This document shows, piece after piece, positions 36,401 to 48,563 of a stretch of 64,000 nt of DNA. Numbering within the stretch: position 1 is the first letter of the stretch; every line of letters begins with the position of its first letter. The stretch spans positions 11,875,450 through 11,939,449 of the forward strand of contig NC_049992.1 of the NCBI RefSeq assembly GCF_000003815.2. Reading direction: 5' to 3'. The DNA is from Branchiostoma floridae (Eukaryota > Chordata > Leptocardii > Amphioxiformes > Branchiostomatidae). Position numbers and translations under genes: made by a program. The notes under the pieces are model-generated. The model was given only the letters and a program-made list of their open reading frames with translations, searched no databases and was not told the DNA's origin.

Positions 36401-39400
36401 GTGGATCACCAGGACCACTACACGTGCCGCTGTGACCCAGGGTGGACAGGAATCAACTGTGACGTAGGTGAGTTTGTCAGACAAGTGCATAATACAAATG
36501 AATTCCCTTTCCGATATCAACACAACAGTGCCATTTGCATGTCTGCAAACAGTACATTAATAGCCTGGATACCAGATTGTTTCCAGAGCCTATATGCAGC
36601 CCTGCTCCTCGGCTGTAGGGCCGACATGCCCCCAAAGGAAGTTCTACAGCAGGCCCCCTGAGTTAGACATTATTGAGATCGGGCCGGAGTCTGGCATCCA
36701 GGCTAATACAAAAACTGTATCTTCAACTTTGGGGAGAACGCGCGGCATGTTTGCGTTGTTCATTTAACGCGTTGTATGAACCACATTCTGTATGAATACG
36801 TTAACCTTAGAAGCTGAGGGCATCTCTGTCCACTAGAAAACGTCCTTAGCACAAATTGTCGACAAGGCATCGTTTTACTTTAATGGTTAATTCTTAGAAC
36901 AGATGGATGACATCACAAAATTTATACACTTAACAGACATGATAGACGAGTGTGCGAGCAACCCTTGTCTAATGGGCGCATGCGCGGACCACCAGAACCA
37001 CTACACCTGCCAATGTGACCCGGGTTGGACGGGGGTCAACTGTGACGTAGGTGAGTTGGTTTAGACGTGTTTTAGAGTACGTCAAGACGTTATCAATTCT
37101 ACATGAACACATCAGTCCTCGCAGACACAGTAACGTCATGTAATGCAGACAAGGTCCTTTTTTCTTCAAAAGGCATCGTATGTAGATACAGTAGCAATTT
37201 TCTTATATAACAATATGTTGATAATGGTGTTGAATAGTAGAACACTTTGATCTTCGAAACGTCCATGTCCATTTAGAATTTCAGTATTTAAACTCATTAA
37301 CTAAACATTCCAAATTATCACCAAGAGGCCTATAGTGTGAGAGAAATGATTTTCTATCATGATTTGCATATATTACAGACATGGTGGACGAGTGTTTGAG
37401 CAGCCCCTGTGTGAACGGCGCATGCGTGGATCACCAGAACCACTACACCTGCCAGTGTGACGCGGGCTGGACGGGGATCTACTGTGATTTTGGTTAGACA
37501 TGTCTCACAACATCATATGCATACATATCTTTGTATCTCCATATCATTATATGATATTGATGTCAGACCATTATTACTATTGTTTATCGGCGTATGTGGT
37601 TCTAATGTCAGACAATACAGTCCGTATAGCTCTCTACCAGAATGACTACGCTGGCTATTGTAGAGAGAAAAAGTTACCATGGAGAGGAGTTTTGCTACCA
37701 GAGCAGTTGGTTGGTCAGAGGGGAAACATGAACCTAAGCGTAGACAAACTCCTCTGGTAGACAAACTCCTCTGGCCAATTTCCCGATTTTTTTTGCCGAA
37801 TTCTAGGATCCCCGAACCCCCGTAGGAAGGTCTGGTGGAGGCTATAGGGCATCCGCCACACGGTGATTCAATATACAGCCTCTTAACAATGGGTTTCTAT
37901 GCCAAAAAGAGGAGAAAGCAACTGTTAATAACTCAACTTTCTGACGTTATTGGCACACAAACATACCCTCATTTGAAAGACATCTCAGCTATCCAAACAA
38001 ATACATTTCGGCATGAATCTAACGGCACAAACTTCCGGGAAACTGAAAGATTGACCCATGACCTCAAAACCGCACCAAAACCCAGTGAGGAGGCCATGTG
38101 CTAGGACAAAAAAGTCCCAACTTTATACCCCCTAACAACCACAAAAACTCAGCTTTTTGGCCCTAATCAGAAAGTAGAAACCCTCTCCTGTCACACCCAC
38201 TTCAAAACTGCCAGGATTTCTACCCATTTGACCAGGAAAAAAATCTTGAAGTTTTAGGCCCTGAACTATATTCGATTGGCGGATTGACTGGCGGATCCCC
38301 TATAGTCCGCCTAGAGTGCGCCTAGAGAGTTTCCATCCATCTTGTGTATAATCTAGAAGTGTCGTTTGTTCAGATATGGATGACTGCAGCAGCTCGCCTT
38401 GTCCGTCCAACTCTACGTGCGTCGATCAAGTGAACGGATACACCTGTCAGTGTGCACCTGGATGGGCTGGAGATAGCTGTCAGACAGGTACTTTTGTCCT
38501 CCTCCCTCTCTCTCTCACCCTTTCTCTCTTTCTCTTTCGCGCTCTCTCTCTCTCTCTCACGCGTTTATGGTGGTTACTAAGGTACAATACTGTCTACTAC
38601 GTATTCAACTTGTCGTTAGGTATAATCAATATTGTGTTGGCTTTAGTGATTCCTGTGCAAGAGTCATGTATGTCCAGAATTGATAAACTAATGTCAAACT
38701 TGTCCCAGCAGCGTTGTCTTCAATCTGAATTGTACCAAAGGGCTATGTTAAAGTCATGTGCTTTTTTGACTGTCTCCTTGCACACATTACTCTTCACAGA
38801 CATAGACGAGTGCAGCAGCTCGCCGTGCCCTGCGAACTCCACCTGTGTGGATGACGTGGACAGCTACACCTGTGAGTGCCCGCTCGGCTGGACCGGAGGA
38901 AGCTGCGAGACAGGTCACTATCATCCTTTCGTCCTCATGCCACAGTGACGTGACACATTTTGGTCTCAAGTACATGTACAGGGTTCTCGTAACATCAGCA
39001 TTGTTCCCACCAACCCACATGACTCATGATTATGATATCGATGATGGTTCTCCGACGAACGTTATATCATTCAAATATTTGTGAGGTATCTTATTTTGAG
39101 GCCTATAGAGGAAGGGAAGGTTAGCTTACGATTCTATTCTTATAAAAGTAAAGGAAATGTAACATTATCGGGTAATGTTACATTTCCTTTATTTTTATAA
39201 GAATAGAATCGTATAATATGCTCTGTAACATTATACTTAACTTCTGTTTTTTTTTCTTCAGAAATCAACGAGTGTGCGAGCAATCCGTGTTTGTCCGGAG
39301 GGACGTGTGTGGACGAACTGAACAGCTACAAGTGCCTCTGTCCGGAGAAGACAGCTGGGGATAACTGTGAAACAGGTGGGCTTTGTATTCACTCACTGAC

Positions 39401-42381
39401 TCACTGACTCACTGACTCACTCACATATTCACTCACTCACTCACTCACTCACTCACTCACTCACTCACACACACGCACATATTCACTCAATCACGCACAC
39501 ACTTACTTACTCACTTACTCACTCACTCACTCACTCACACTCTCACACATTCACTCACACACTCACTCACACACTCACTCACACACTCACTCACACACTC
39601 ACTCACTCACTCACTCACTCACTCACTCACTCACTCACTCACTCACTCACTCACTCACTGTGCTGAGAGTAAGTTCAGACTACGTGGTACAATGTAATTC
39701 TATGTCCCTTAATTGGCTGACATGTATATTTGATCCTATTTGTTGCTGTAGCTATCTTCGCCACCGAGTGCTACTATTTCTCCGCTGACAGCCTGTCCCA
39801 CAAGGACGCCGCCGTGGCCTGCACCACCATGGGAGGACACCTAGCGGACGTGCAGGGAACGCAGGAGCAGCAGCTGCTGGGTGACCTCATCAGTCACGGC
39901 AGTGACGTATCCCACTGGACCTCCGTCAGGACATCCACCGCGTCACTGGTTTATAGCGACGGCTCTCCGGTGTTTGGTAAGGCTTTGATTTAACTCTCTA
40001 TGACGTATATCATCCAGTATTGACCATTAGGTATACATCACATTTTCAAACCGGGGCCCGGCCGGGAAGTTTTCGGGACCGAAAAGTATGATATAAAAGA
40101 CACCAAATTACACACGACGTAAAGAGAATAGTCGTTGGCATTATTTGTGTATATTTTTACATATACATTTCTATCTTTCGTTTCCATAAACAGCCGGTTT
40201 GGAAATGTGACGTTGGCCTAAGTCTTAGTTCACATCTGACTACAACTAATAACTATCATGAAAGTCCTTGCGTAGCTTTACCGTTGGATCGGGAATGCTG
40301 AATACCCCCCATTCAACAGACACATTGATGTGTTTTAGTAAGAAGTCTAAGAAGAACACTAACTAGTTGCTGCACTGTTGACATTCATGTTTTTCGTCAG
40401 GCCTGTTTTGTGACATGCCGGAAAATCTTATTGTTTCCAAGGTTCTGCCTGGATGTCCCCTACCGCCTACGGTCCGTTTGACCAGTGCGTGCTACTGGAC
40501 AGTCAGGACAGCTACCAGGGGAACTACCACGTCTGTTCCGAGGAACACAACTTCGTCTGTGAATCCGGTTAGTGCATACGTACTCCAAAGTCTCTTGCAC
40601 TTTGTTTCTTCACTAGTAACAGCGATACTTTCAGAACACGTCGATAAACATTTGGTTCTTTGTATGTCTATAAGCCTTTATAGAGGACAAGTTACATCAC
40701 ACTTCAATTCCTATGTCATAATACTGCGCCAATTCAAGGTCAGTTTGATATACTCAGGATACTGGACGTTTGGAAAAATAATCCATTTGTCTTACTGGAA
40801 TGTTAGAACTTCTAAACGTCTGTGAGGTCTACCAGACACCACAGGTCGCTGGAAAAATACTAGTAGTAGAAATTGGCCAAATAAGACAGAAAACAATCCA
40901 GAGGAGATAGATGACCAAGAAGTACGGTTTGCACCTCTGGCGTATTTTCTGTCTTATTTGGCCATTTTTCTACTATTTTTCCAGCGACCTGTGGAGTCCG
41001 GTAGAGGCTAAGGTTTATGTTATTCCCTCCCAGGCGCTTCGGTCTGTCAGTACTGTCAGAACGGAGGGGTGTGCAGCTCCTGTTTCGCGGACGCCGTCGT
41101 CACCTGTGAGTGTCCCGTGGGGTTCGAGGGCGCCGTGTGCGAGTCAAGTAAGATCAGTTCCTCAACCGCAAGCACACAACAAACTCGACACTAGAATAAA
41201 GCGTATTAAATAAAGAATAGAGAGCCTGCTATGGAGGCTACAATACAATCTAGTATTCAACTTTTTGTATTGAGTAAACCAGATACTTATTTACTCCTTA
41301 CAATAAAGTAAGTATCCATAACATGAGATAGCTAACTAAAAATAATACCATTACCGTTTACGGAAAACAAACTATAGTCATGTGTGTTGATCACTCTTCT
41401 TATGTCACACTTTATACATACATTATAGCACATGCACTTTGGAATGACCTATTTGATATCACGGTGACTGTATAGATCGCCCTGTTTACTCCATGGACCA
41501 GTTCCCTGTTATTTTCAACTAGTAGCATCGATGTCCGATATGAAAGTACACACATAATCATGATTTTGTCAGCATATGTCTAGTTGTACAAAAATACTTA
41601 TATGCCACCTTGAAGCGTTGTGTAGACAGGACGAAAATGCTTATATGTCCATCTGAAACGTTTACAGACATAGACGACTGCTCCAAATCACCTTGCCACA
41701 ACAACGGCACCTGCATTGATCTCGTGGATGACTTCGAATGTGTCTGCGACCGAGGCTACACCGGGGTCTTGTGCGAAAACGGTATCGTTGAACATAAAAC
41801 TTTCCTTCTTTAGAACTCCAACTGAAGTGACTCACAACTCACAGAAATGTCCTATGATTTGCCTGTACTTCATCTGTATCAAATATGTATACAACACATT
41901 GTTGTTATTCCTACAGCAAGTATAGAAGTGTTTCAATAATGTACTATTCATGTTTTCTGTAGATCTGGACTTGTGCAATCCCAACCCGTGCCCATACGGT
42001 TGGAATTGTGTGGACAATGTTCACGGCATCCAGTGCGAAAGTAAGGCTATTCACTAGCTGGCTTACTTGTTCTTGTAGTATTTCATTCTCTTTCACAAAA
42101 TAACTTTGAATTTATTCTGATTGCAAACAATACAATACATGTGGGGTCATGTGGGTCACAGGCAGCAATTGCTGGTGTTGCTGGCAACCAGGACATTGGA
42201 ACTTGCAAAGTTTGACATTTTTTTTTTTCGTTCCTTCTTCTCATCCAATCGCTGTTCATCTTCTACAGTACCAGACCCAGTTGCAGGAGCCAGGACCGAT
42301 TATTGCTCCCGGTACTCTTGCGGTCCTGGTTGGCACTGCATGGAGGATGGCCCGACTGGGTTCTCCTGCGTCAGTGGCTGA
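33406..42381 (+). CDS. Module B gene: secreted eight-cysteine / EGF / C-type lectin protein
   Basis: Seventeen exons: 33406-33469, 33933-34334, 34625-34726, 35068-35181, 35902-36015, 36354-36467, 36937-37050, 37379-37492, 38374-38487, 38800-38913, 39262-39375, 39752-39976, 40442-40567, 41034-41147, 41668-41781, 41963-42040, 42269-42381; 749 residues. Order: signal peptide, eight-cysteine domain, a truncated EGF with four cysteines, eight six-cysteine EGF domains, a C-type lectin domain split over exons 12-13 (ECYYFS ... FVCES), two EGFs, and a cysteine-rich tail. Every internal boundary is phase 1, and ten EGF exons are exactly 114 bp. Several EGFs begin D-(IM)-(DV)-(DE)-C with a later Asn/Asp-x-Tyr, as in calcium-binding EGFs. 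No transmembrane segment, so secreted; likely a recognition or adhesion protein. Exon 4 uses a GC donor at 35182. Confidence 0.9.
35192..35390. mobile_element. Foldback element (199 bp) in EGF-gene intron 4
   Basis: Long inverted arms: TAGATCTAGATAATCTTCAA and on to GCATAAGATAGTA on the left, matched by TACTATCTTATGCC ... TTAGATCTAGA on the right, about 46 bp each with few mismatches. No coding capacity. It starts only ten bases after the GC donor of exon 4. Confidence 0.8.
36561..36715. mobile_element. Foldback element in EGF-gene intron 6
   Basis: Ends TAGCCTGGATACCAG and CTGGCATCCAGGCTA are near-perfect inverted repeats of 15 bp; pairing is weaker inside. Non-coding, about 155 bp. Confidence 0.65.
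37850..38316. mobile_element. Possible MITE in EGF-gene intron 8
   Basis: GGCTATAGGGCATCCGCCA on the left is roughly matched by TGGCGGATCCCCTATAGTCC on the right, 460 bp apart, with low-scoring pairing inward. Non-coding interior. Boundaries are approximate. Confidence 0.4.
39127..39213. repeat. Near-perfect 87-bp palindrome in EGF-gene intron 10
   Basis: Arms of about 40 bp beginning TACGATTCTATTCTTATAAA pair almost completely around a small ATCGGG-like loop. Looks like a young foldback insertion or hairpin tip of a MITE. Confidence 0.8.
39390..39660. repeat. (ACTC)n microsatellite
   Basis: About 270 bp of ACTC/ACAC tetranucleotide repeat with interruptions, in the intron between the last upstream EGF exon and the C-type lectin exon. 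Confidence 0.95.
40028..40220. mobile_element. MITE, family shared with 22,705
   Basis: Ends TCACATTTTCAAACCGGGG and CCGGTTTGGAAATGTGACGT, with AGATAGAAATG on the opposite strand inside, as in the element at 22705-22863. It lies in the intron that splits the C-type lectin domain. Confidence 0.75.
40827..41010. mobile_element. Foldback element of the GGTCGCTGGAAAA family
   Basis: Left arm GGTCTACCAGACACCACAGG, then TCGCTGGAAAAATA, is matched over about 70 bp by the right arm ending CCAGCGACCTGTGG and GGTAGAGGC. Related ends occur at 47771-47894. It ends 23 bp before exon 14 of the EGF gene. Confidence 0.75.
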
Positions 42382-43193
42382 TGTGTCACGTGACTACATG
42401 TCATCGCCTGCTGGACGCGGCTCTGCTTTGTTGAATCAGCTTTTGATAATCAGTTATGGAAGTTATCATATAACATGTATACTGGGAGATGCCACAAAAC
42501 GTCACAATAAAGCGACGTCATTTCTCCACCACGATTAAGATATCAAATAAACTGGTTCTATGACTTATGTCGGTTCATTTTCTTTTGATGTCAGTCACTA
42601 TATACTTCATCTTTGAGCCCATGTTCTTAATGGGATATGTTGAAGTATACTATGTACATGTATAAGAACCAAACCACATACAGGCACAGTAACGTTTAAA
42701 AAAAAAGTCTTCATATGGGAGACATTACTTTTAAACATACTTTCGTCTGTTACAAACAGATCATCTAAGCCAACATAAAATTATCAGGAAAGTAGTGCAA
42801 TACTTCTAGCAAATCACTATGTATTATGATTATGCAGGTAACGTTATACATTTTTTGTAATCTAGTGCCAAAATGAACGTTAAACGTTTGAAATTCTTAG
42901 GCTACCTTGACTTGAGTTCGACATTGGGACAATCCAAAAGCAAGAAGGACAATATCTTAGACATTTTAAAAAACAAAACAATAAAACAGTAGGTCACAAA
43001 TCAAGTTCCCCTTTTTTCATTGTACCTATACAGGTGGTTGAGTGAATAATGCATGTAGAATCACGTTCTAGGGGTCTACGTTATCCAAATATTAAATTTT
43101 ATGAATGTACATTGTATATAGAAAATGTTCAATATACTTTAATAAGCTGGTAATAGATCAAAGTTTTGCCATGGTGCAGGGCATATTCCAAGT
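42382..43193. other. Intergenic, AT-rich
   Basis: Holds the 3' UTR of the EGF/lectin gene with AATAAA at about 42505 and 42545, then the 3' UTR of the death-domain gene from the other strand. Nothing else recognised. Confidence 0.55.
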
Positions 43194-44324
43194 CTACAAG
43201 TCCAGAAGGCTATCGTCGTAATCTTCACAATCCATGGCTTCTGGCTGCAGTCCTGTGTAGGATCGCTTGGAGTCGCCTGATGATGGTTGACTGTACTGTG
43301 TTGTTGGTGGATGTGCACCACTGCTATTGCCTGATGTCTCCTGTACTGGCATCCTTACTTCCGGCTCTTCTATCCTCAATACACAAATGATATACAACCA
43401 GTCATGGAACAATACAGATCTATATGTTCTTCATTATCACTATGGCAACAAAGTAAAGAGGTAATATTGCAAATTTGGGGCAGAAATACTGTGCGTGAGT
43501 TTTGTTGCAAACACGATATGCAATAGTGCAAGCATGTCAACGCGTGTATTTAAATGTCGGTTAAATTCCCATTTCTTTGCTATTACTGAATGCATCGGCG
43601 AATGTTACCAGTTAAGTTGTGATTCACAAGATATACTTGAACGCATGTGGATATTTCTTACCTTTGATTATCTCAGCTATGTCCCCTAACTCAGCGTCGT
43701 CAAGGGCTTTCCGTAGAACCTCTGGAGTGGCCTTCCTACCGTTCTTCATTCTCCACTGGTGTAACACCTTCATGCAGCATTCTTTCACCATTCCATTCTC
43801 TTCAACCTCGATCCGACCGATTTTGACTTCCTGCATTTGTAGTTTTCGTGCAAAGTCCTTCCATTTGTCGGCTGGCACCTCCTCGGCGATGTCGTAAAAG
43901 TACTTTGATATTCCTTTAAGAGAAACGTTACGTCACACCTTTCATGAAACATATGCTAGCAACACCGTACTAATGCGCAAGGAGGCGCTGCATACCAGGT
44001 CAGTCCTTGAAATGTAGCACATCCCAGTAATCAGATATAGACCACATAAGATTGTAATTGCGATTCCTGTATTGGAATATAGACTTTGATGCCATTCAAA
44101 ATAAGTACAACTCAGTTTTAGGGCACCACGTTTCAAGTTATCAACATTAAAATTAAACCATACTGTTTCATCTTGAGATCACTTCCGGATTTAACGTTAC
44201 AAGTTGTAAGGACAACTGTCACCTTAACTGTGGAATATTACTACTTCAAATGTCACACATGATAACTAACAGATCCTAAAGAAGAAAGTGTGAATAAATT
44301 ACCTTGTTGTCCTCGATTTGCCAT
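43194..44324 (-). CDS. Small death-domain protein
   Basis: Three exons, 44303-44324, 43662-43913 and 43194-43369, join in phase 1 to 149 residues. Residues 8 to about 92 form a death domain: ISKYFYDIAEEVPADKWKDF, then RKLQMQEVKIGRIE, VKECCMKVLHQWRMKNG, ATPEVLRKALDDAELGDIAE, i.e. the six-helix pattern with the conserved W-x-x-(FL)-A and W-x-x-x-x-G-x-x-A-T signatures. The remaining 58 residues are polar and end in the acidic tail MDCEDYDDSLLDL. No second domain, so it resembles a stand-alone adaptor. Death domains act by homotypic assembly in apoptosis or NF-kB signalling; the partner here is unknown. Death-domain genes are known to be greatly expanded in amphioxus. Confidence 0.88.
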
Positions 44325-45527
44325 GCTAAAAGCACACTGGTCATTACTAAACTCATGAAGGTTCCGGTGGGTGACTCACACGTTGTCCATGTTTCTCACA
44401 GTATTGGAATACTTAATTCTGGAATCTTGACAGGTCCTTCTTAGGTCTTAACCGACTTAAGGCTTCATTAGCTTCTGCTGCAAACCCCTTAGTAAGAATA
44501 AAATGAAGACAGTTAAGTATTACAAAATGCACCATTCTCGTCCGCATGAATCATCTGATGTGGAAATCCCCGCATAAAGTGCAGGGACTTTCCACAATGC
44601 TTTTGAAATAATTAACCGTATAGAAAGCAAATTTGTCAGGGAACGATATTGGGTTGTCAAGGGAAGCTATCTAATTACAGTGCTTTAATATGTGAACATA
44701 TAAATAAGGCACAAAATATGTACATGTATCTGATAATCATCGGATAAACGATTGCCTTACCTGTATCGGTCTGTCAGTTAGGAACAGGGCTTGTCTCACT
44801 TTACCTTTCGGTCAAAGGTTGGCGTTTCTGATTGGTGAACCGTAACATTAGAACGAACCATTTTGCTATTAGGGTGGAATGAATATTCGCTCTCTTATTT
44901 CGTGGTTGTTGAATGAACGACTTAGGTACATTAACTATGCGAGAAAAATGACATTGTTCTTGTAAAACAGCGAAGTTTATTAGAATATAGACTATGACTA
45001 ACTACACTCAAACACTGCTTATACTTTTCTGCCGCTAGTTGTTTCCGTCGGAAAGGCTCAGATTCATCATACATACGGACGTAAAGCTCAGCTAATATAG
45101 CTAGTATACAATCTATTTCACTCGAAGCAATTAATTGCTTAATGAGTGGTCCGGGATAGTTCTAGATGTTTGGATCTGGTCATCTATATATACGCACACA
45201 CACTCAAAACATACTAATATCGTTTGCTCGGCAAATGGCTTAATATAACGTTAAACTTTAGATCTAAAGATATAGATGGTAAAGACAGTAAGACGGCTCT
45301 CTATATTATCATGCAAACACTAATGTTGTACAATTATTTGAAGTTAAGTACAATCTCTTTTTACTCGACATTATCAAGAACAAAGTACAACTGAGTATAA
45401 CTTGATTAAAAGAAATCAAGGATATGACTTTTTGAAGTCCTAGCCAAAAAAGTTCGGCTACTTGGTTTATCTTTTAGACCAGTGCCTATACATTTCTGTC
45501 AAAGAAATAGGTGACTGTTAACTTGAA
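44325..45527. other. Intergenic, nothing recognised
   Basis: AT-rich sequence between two minus-strand genes; the upstream part should contain the death-domain gene promoter and possibly a 5' UTR exon. No motif could be fixed. Confidence 0.5.
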
Positions 45528-46884
45528 TCAAACTTTACGCACATGCGCAACAACAGCTTCGGGGTCACCTTCCTTAAAGTCCTTCCTCATTTCTGCGATT
45601 GCGCAGTAGGCATCCGTCAGATAGTCGTCTTGTTTGTCAGCCGGTATGTACTTGAGCTGGGGCAGCATAGTGCGCATGACAGCTTTCAAACCCTCGGGAT
45701 CGGTGGGAAAAGACTTGGGCGGGGCCGGTTGTCCGTTACACGTCAGGACTTCAAATCCCGCCTCCTCCAATAGCTGACCCATCCCGTCTATGTCGTCATT
45801 GGGCCACGGGTAGATGCTGTAGGTGAAATCTTTCAGGTACTCTCTCCACTTCGGCAGGTCTAACTGGCCTATTTGAGCAGCTGAATCCAACAGGCAGTTG
45901 ATCACCAGCTCCCCTCCAGACTCAAGACAGGAAGAAATGTTCTTAAAGGTGGTTCGTTTGTCTTGTATCCAGTGCAGAACAGTGAAGCAGGTGGCCTTGG
46001 TGAAGAAACACTTCCACTCAGGTTTGAAGTCAGAGGGACTGGAGGCGTCGGCCACGTGGAAACTGACGTTCTCACCGGCGTTGTTCTTTGATGCGAAACT
46101 GCAGACAGAATAAGTATGAGAAGAAAATAACTTTTTGCTTAACTTGGACGGGGAGCGGTACCGACTTCTGCACACCATATTGAACCGTTACTGATGACGT
46201 CATGTCCGTAACGTCATATGTTACACTAAGTGTCTAATTATGCATGTAGGGATAGTCAGAAGTAGGTATTTTGGGGAGTCGGACGAAAAACTTGTACGGT
46301 AACGTTTGGTAATCCGATAATGAAACATGCAAATACACTAGCTATATGATCGTTTGAAATACAAAATTGATGACGTTATTGGTACCTGATAAAGTCTGCA
46401 GACAAGTCGATCCCCACGACAGACTTGACTCCCGGCTGTTGGGACATGAGTTTGGTGATCTCTCCGGTCCCACAGCCAACATCTAGCACCACGTCACCCT
46501 CCTGCCACGTTATGTACCTGGAGTTGATGTTTGTAACATAAGGGTCGTACAAATGTACCGTAGTAGCCTCCACCAGGTATGCATCGAACGGAATTCGGCC
46601 TGAAGGCCCATTTTCCCTTGGATACTGCCGTGGTCAAACTTCCCTTGCAAATTAGCAAGAGTAGTTAGTTTGGTATGGCGCAACTTATAAAGATAGGTTT
46701 ATAGCACGTACAGTTTTTGTACAATTTGTCATTGTTGATAGATCCGATGTAAATAGTTCTTTACCCACTATTGCTATAAATACTCGTACAAAACGGTTCC
46801 ATCCTACCTGTTTATCAGATCCATCGCAACCTTCTGTTGTCCCTCCCGGTTCTTCGCATACTGATCGGCGTTTTTAATATCCAT
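45528..46884 (-). CDS. SAM-dependent methyltransferase, juvenile-hormone-acid methyltransferase-like
   Basis: Three exons, 46808-46884, 46386-46517 and 45528-46098, with phase-2 junctions, giving 259 residues. Starts MDIKNADQYAKNREGQQKVA. Motif I is VVLDVGCGTGE (residues 35-45), the S-adenosylmethionine-binding loop, followed by the acidic end of strand 2, VVGIDLS. Later come FHVADAS (motif II area) and FTVLHWIQD, a pattern shared with insect JHAMT and its many invertebrate relatives. The C-terminal part (residues 130 to 259) contains LLEEAGFEVLTC and ends VRKV. Substrate cannot be inferred: JHAMT-like genes exist in many animals without juvenile hormone. Cytosolic, no signal peptide. Confidence 0.88.
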
Positions 46885-47124
46885 GATGATAACTAGGAAC
46901 AAAATGCAACATTAACAACAAAACTGTCGACTGGAAGTGTTGCAGGTAAAGTAGAAGTGCAGAGGCGGCGGCAGCAAATTTCTTTTGTGGGGGAAAAATA
47001 TTGGTGATAGATTTGTGAGCATGTGGAGGGCCGAAGTGGAGTTCATGTCGGCAGCAACATTTGCGTGACATCACAGACAGCCGCCTACCGTGACGACGGA
47101 CCCTTTCTAATGAGCCTACTCGAT

Positions 47125-47250
47125 GACACGGACCAAGCTATAAGCATTCCCCTTCCTGTCCTTTGTTCTATTCCCGGTAAAAGAGGGATATGCCTTTTAC
47201 CAGGAATAGAACAAATCAAAGAACAGGAAGGGGGATGCTTGGTCCGTGTC
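47125..47250. mobile_element. Foldback element (126 bp)
   Basis: Left arm GACACGGACCAAGCTATAAG, continuing to TTCTATTCCCGGTAAAAG, is matched by the right arm ending GGATGCTTGGTCCGTGTC, about 55 bp each with small indels. Non-coding. Confidence 0.8.
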
Positions 47251-47485
47251 AACGCCGACGCTCCCCCAATACATTTTCACCATGTCCAGCATTTTAGGCG
47301 CGAGCCGTCGCAAGGGAGGTTTGGAAATCTGGATCCCTTGAAACACCATTTCCTGCATATTTTTTTTTCTGGGGCAAATTTTGCTGGTGGACTAGCTACT
47401 AGTAGGCTGATGAAATTTCTATTGGTAAAAAAATACACATGGGGTTCGGCTTGATTTTTTTTTGGGGGGGGGGTTGTCATGCCCC

Positions 47486-47651
47486 TACTCTCCAAGCAGA
47501 GGTTAGGCTCCGGCTGTTTTTTAAAACTTTTTTTAGTCGTTTTTATCGGGCTTTCTATTTTTCTTTCAAAATAGGTTTTGACACAGCAAGATTAAAAAAA
47601 ATAGAAAAAACATTAAAAAACAGCCGGAGCCTAACCTCTGCTTGGAGAGTA
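47486..47651. mobile_element. Foldback element with 37-bp near-perfect ends
   Basis: TACTCTCCAAGCAGAGGTTA, then GGCTCCGGCTGTTTTTTAA, recurs inverted at the right end, closing with GGAGAGTA. Interior is A/T-rich and non-coding. The high end identity suggests a fairly young insertion. Confidence 0.85.
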
Positions 47652-47770
47652 CCATGCCCCCACAACATATTTTTGTGGGGGTGTGCCGTCGCCACTGAAG
47701 TGTTAATAACTGAGTAACTTGTATATGTGCCACTTGGCTCCAATCCATCATGTGTAACCCCGTGGTCGTT

Positions 47771-47894
47771 AGTCTCTACCAGACTCCGGGTCGCTGGAAA
47801 ACCTGCAGGTCGCGCGCTGTTCCCTAGCCGACTATACCCCTCTATTTGTTTCATTTCTACGGTTTTCCAGCGACCCGGAGTCAGGGTAGAGACT
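47771..47894. mobile_element. Foldback element of the GGTCGCTGGAAAA family
   Basis: Ends AGTCTCTACCAGACTCCGGG with TCGCTGGAAAAC on the left and GTTTTCCAGCGACCCGGAGT with GGTAGAGACT on the right. Same TIR family as 40827-41010; a related end is visible near 20832-20868. Confidence 0.8.
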
Positions 47895-48563
47895 ACTTAA
47901 ATGTAGCGATCGACCTAGGTACTGCATACAGGTTACATGCCGAAGTGGTTTGTTTACATAATGATGTTCCCATGCCACCATGCATGTGGTTATACGGTTT
48001 GGTAGGTAGGAAGTTACACAGTATCTAAACATTGTCAATCACTGCCTTCGAGGGGGTGTATCCTGTTTTCACATCAACACTACTTTTCTCTCTCTCAGCG
48101 ACGAACTCAGTTCTTTCCTGGGCATTTCCTGGACGTTTTTTTCCGTTGAAACAAAACATCTTTTACACATCAAGGAGGCTAAAAACCTCCTTGTACACCC
48201 TTAAGGACAGAGGTATCAGTATCCAGCACTTTCAGATGATACATTTGACAACTTTCCGAACACCACACGTTTCCATGGCTGTTAAAACAGCTACAGCACC
48301 GTACAACAAAACTTTCATAGTCTTACGTACTGGTGAAGAAAACATTAAAGCAGAGCGACTCGATTTGCAGAAGGATTAAAATGCAGTGGCCGTCCGAGGT
48401 CTCACACAAAAGAACACGCGAACGCATGACTGATTTTTCCGTCCATTGGTCCTCTCACTATCACAGAAACAAACTTTTGAAGACAGAACTCTACAGCCAC
48501 TTTTGACTGCAGAACTCTACAGCCACTTGTTATCTCAAGTTTTCTTCTAGAAGACAAACTCAC

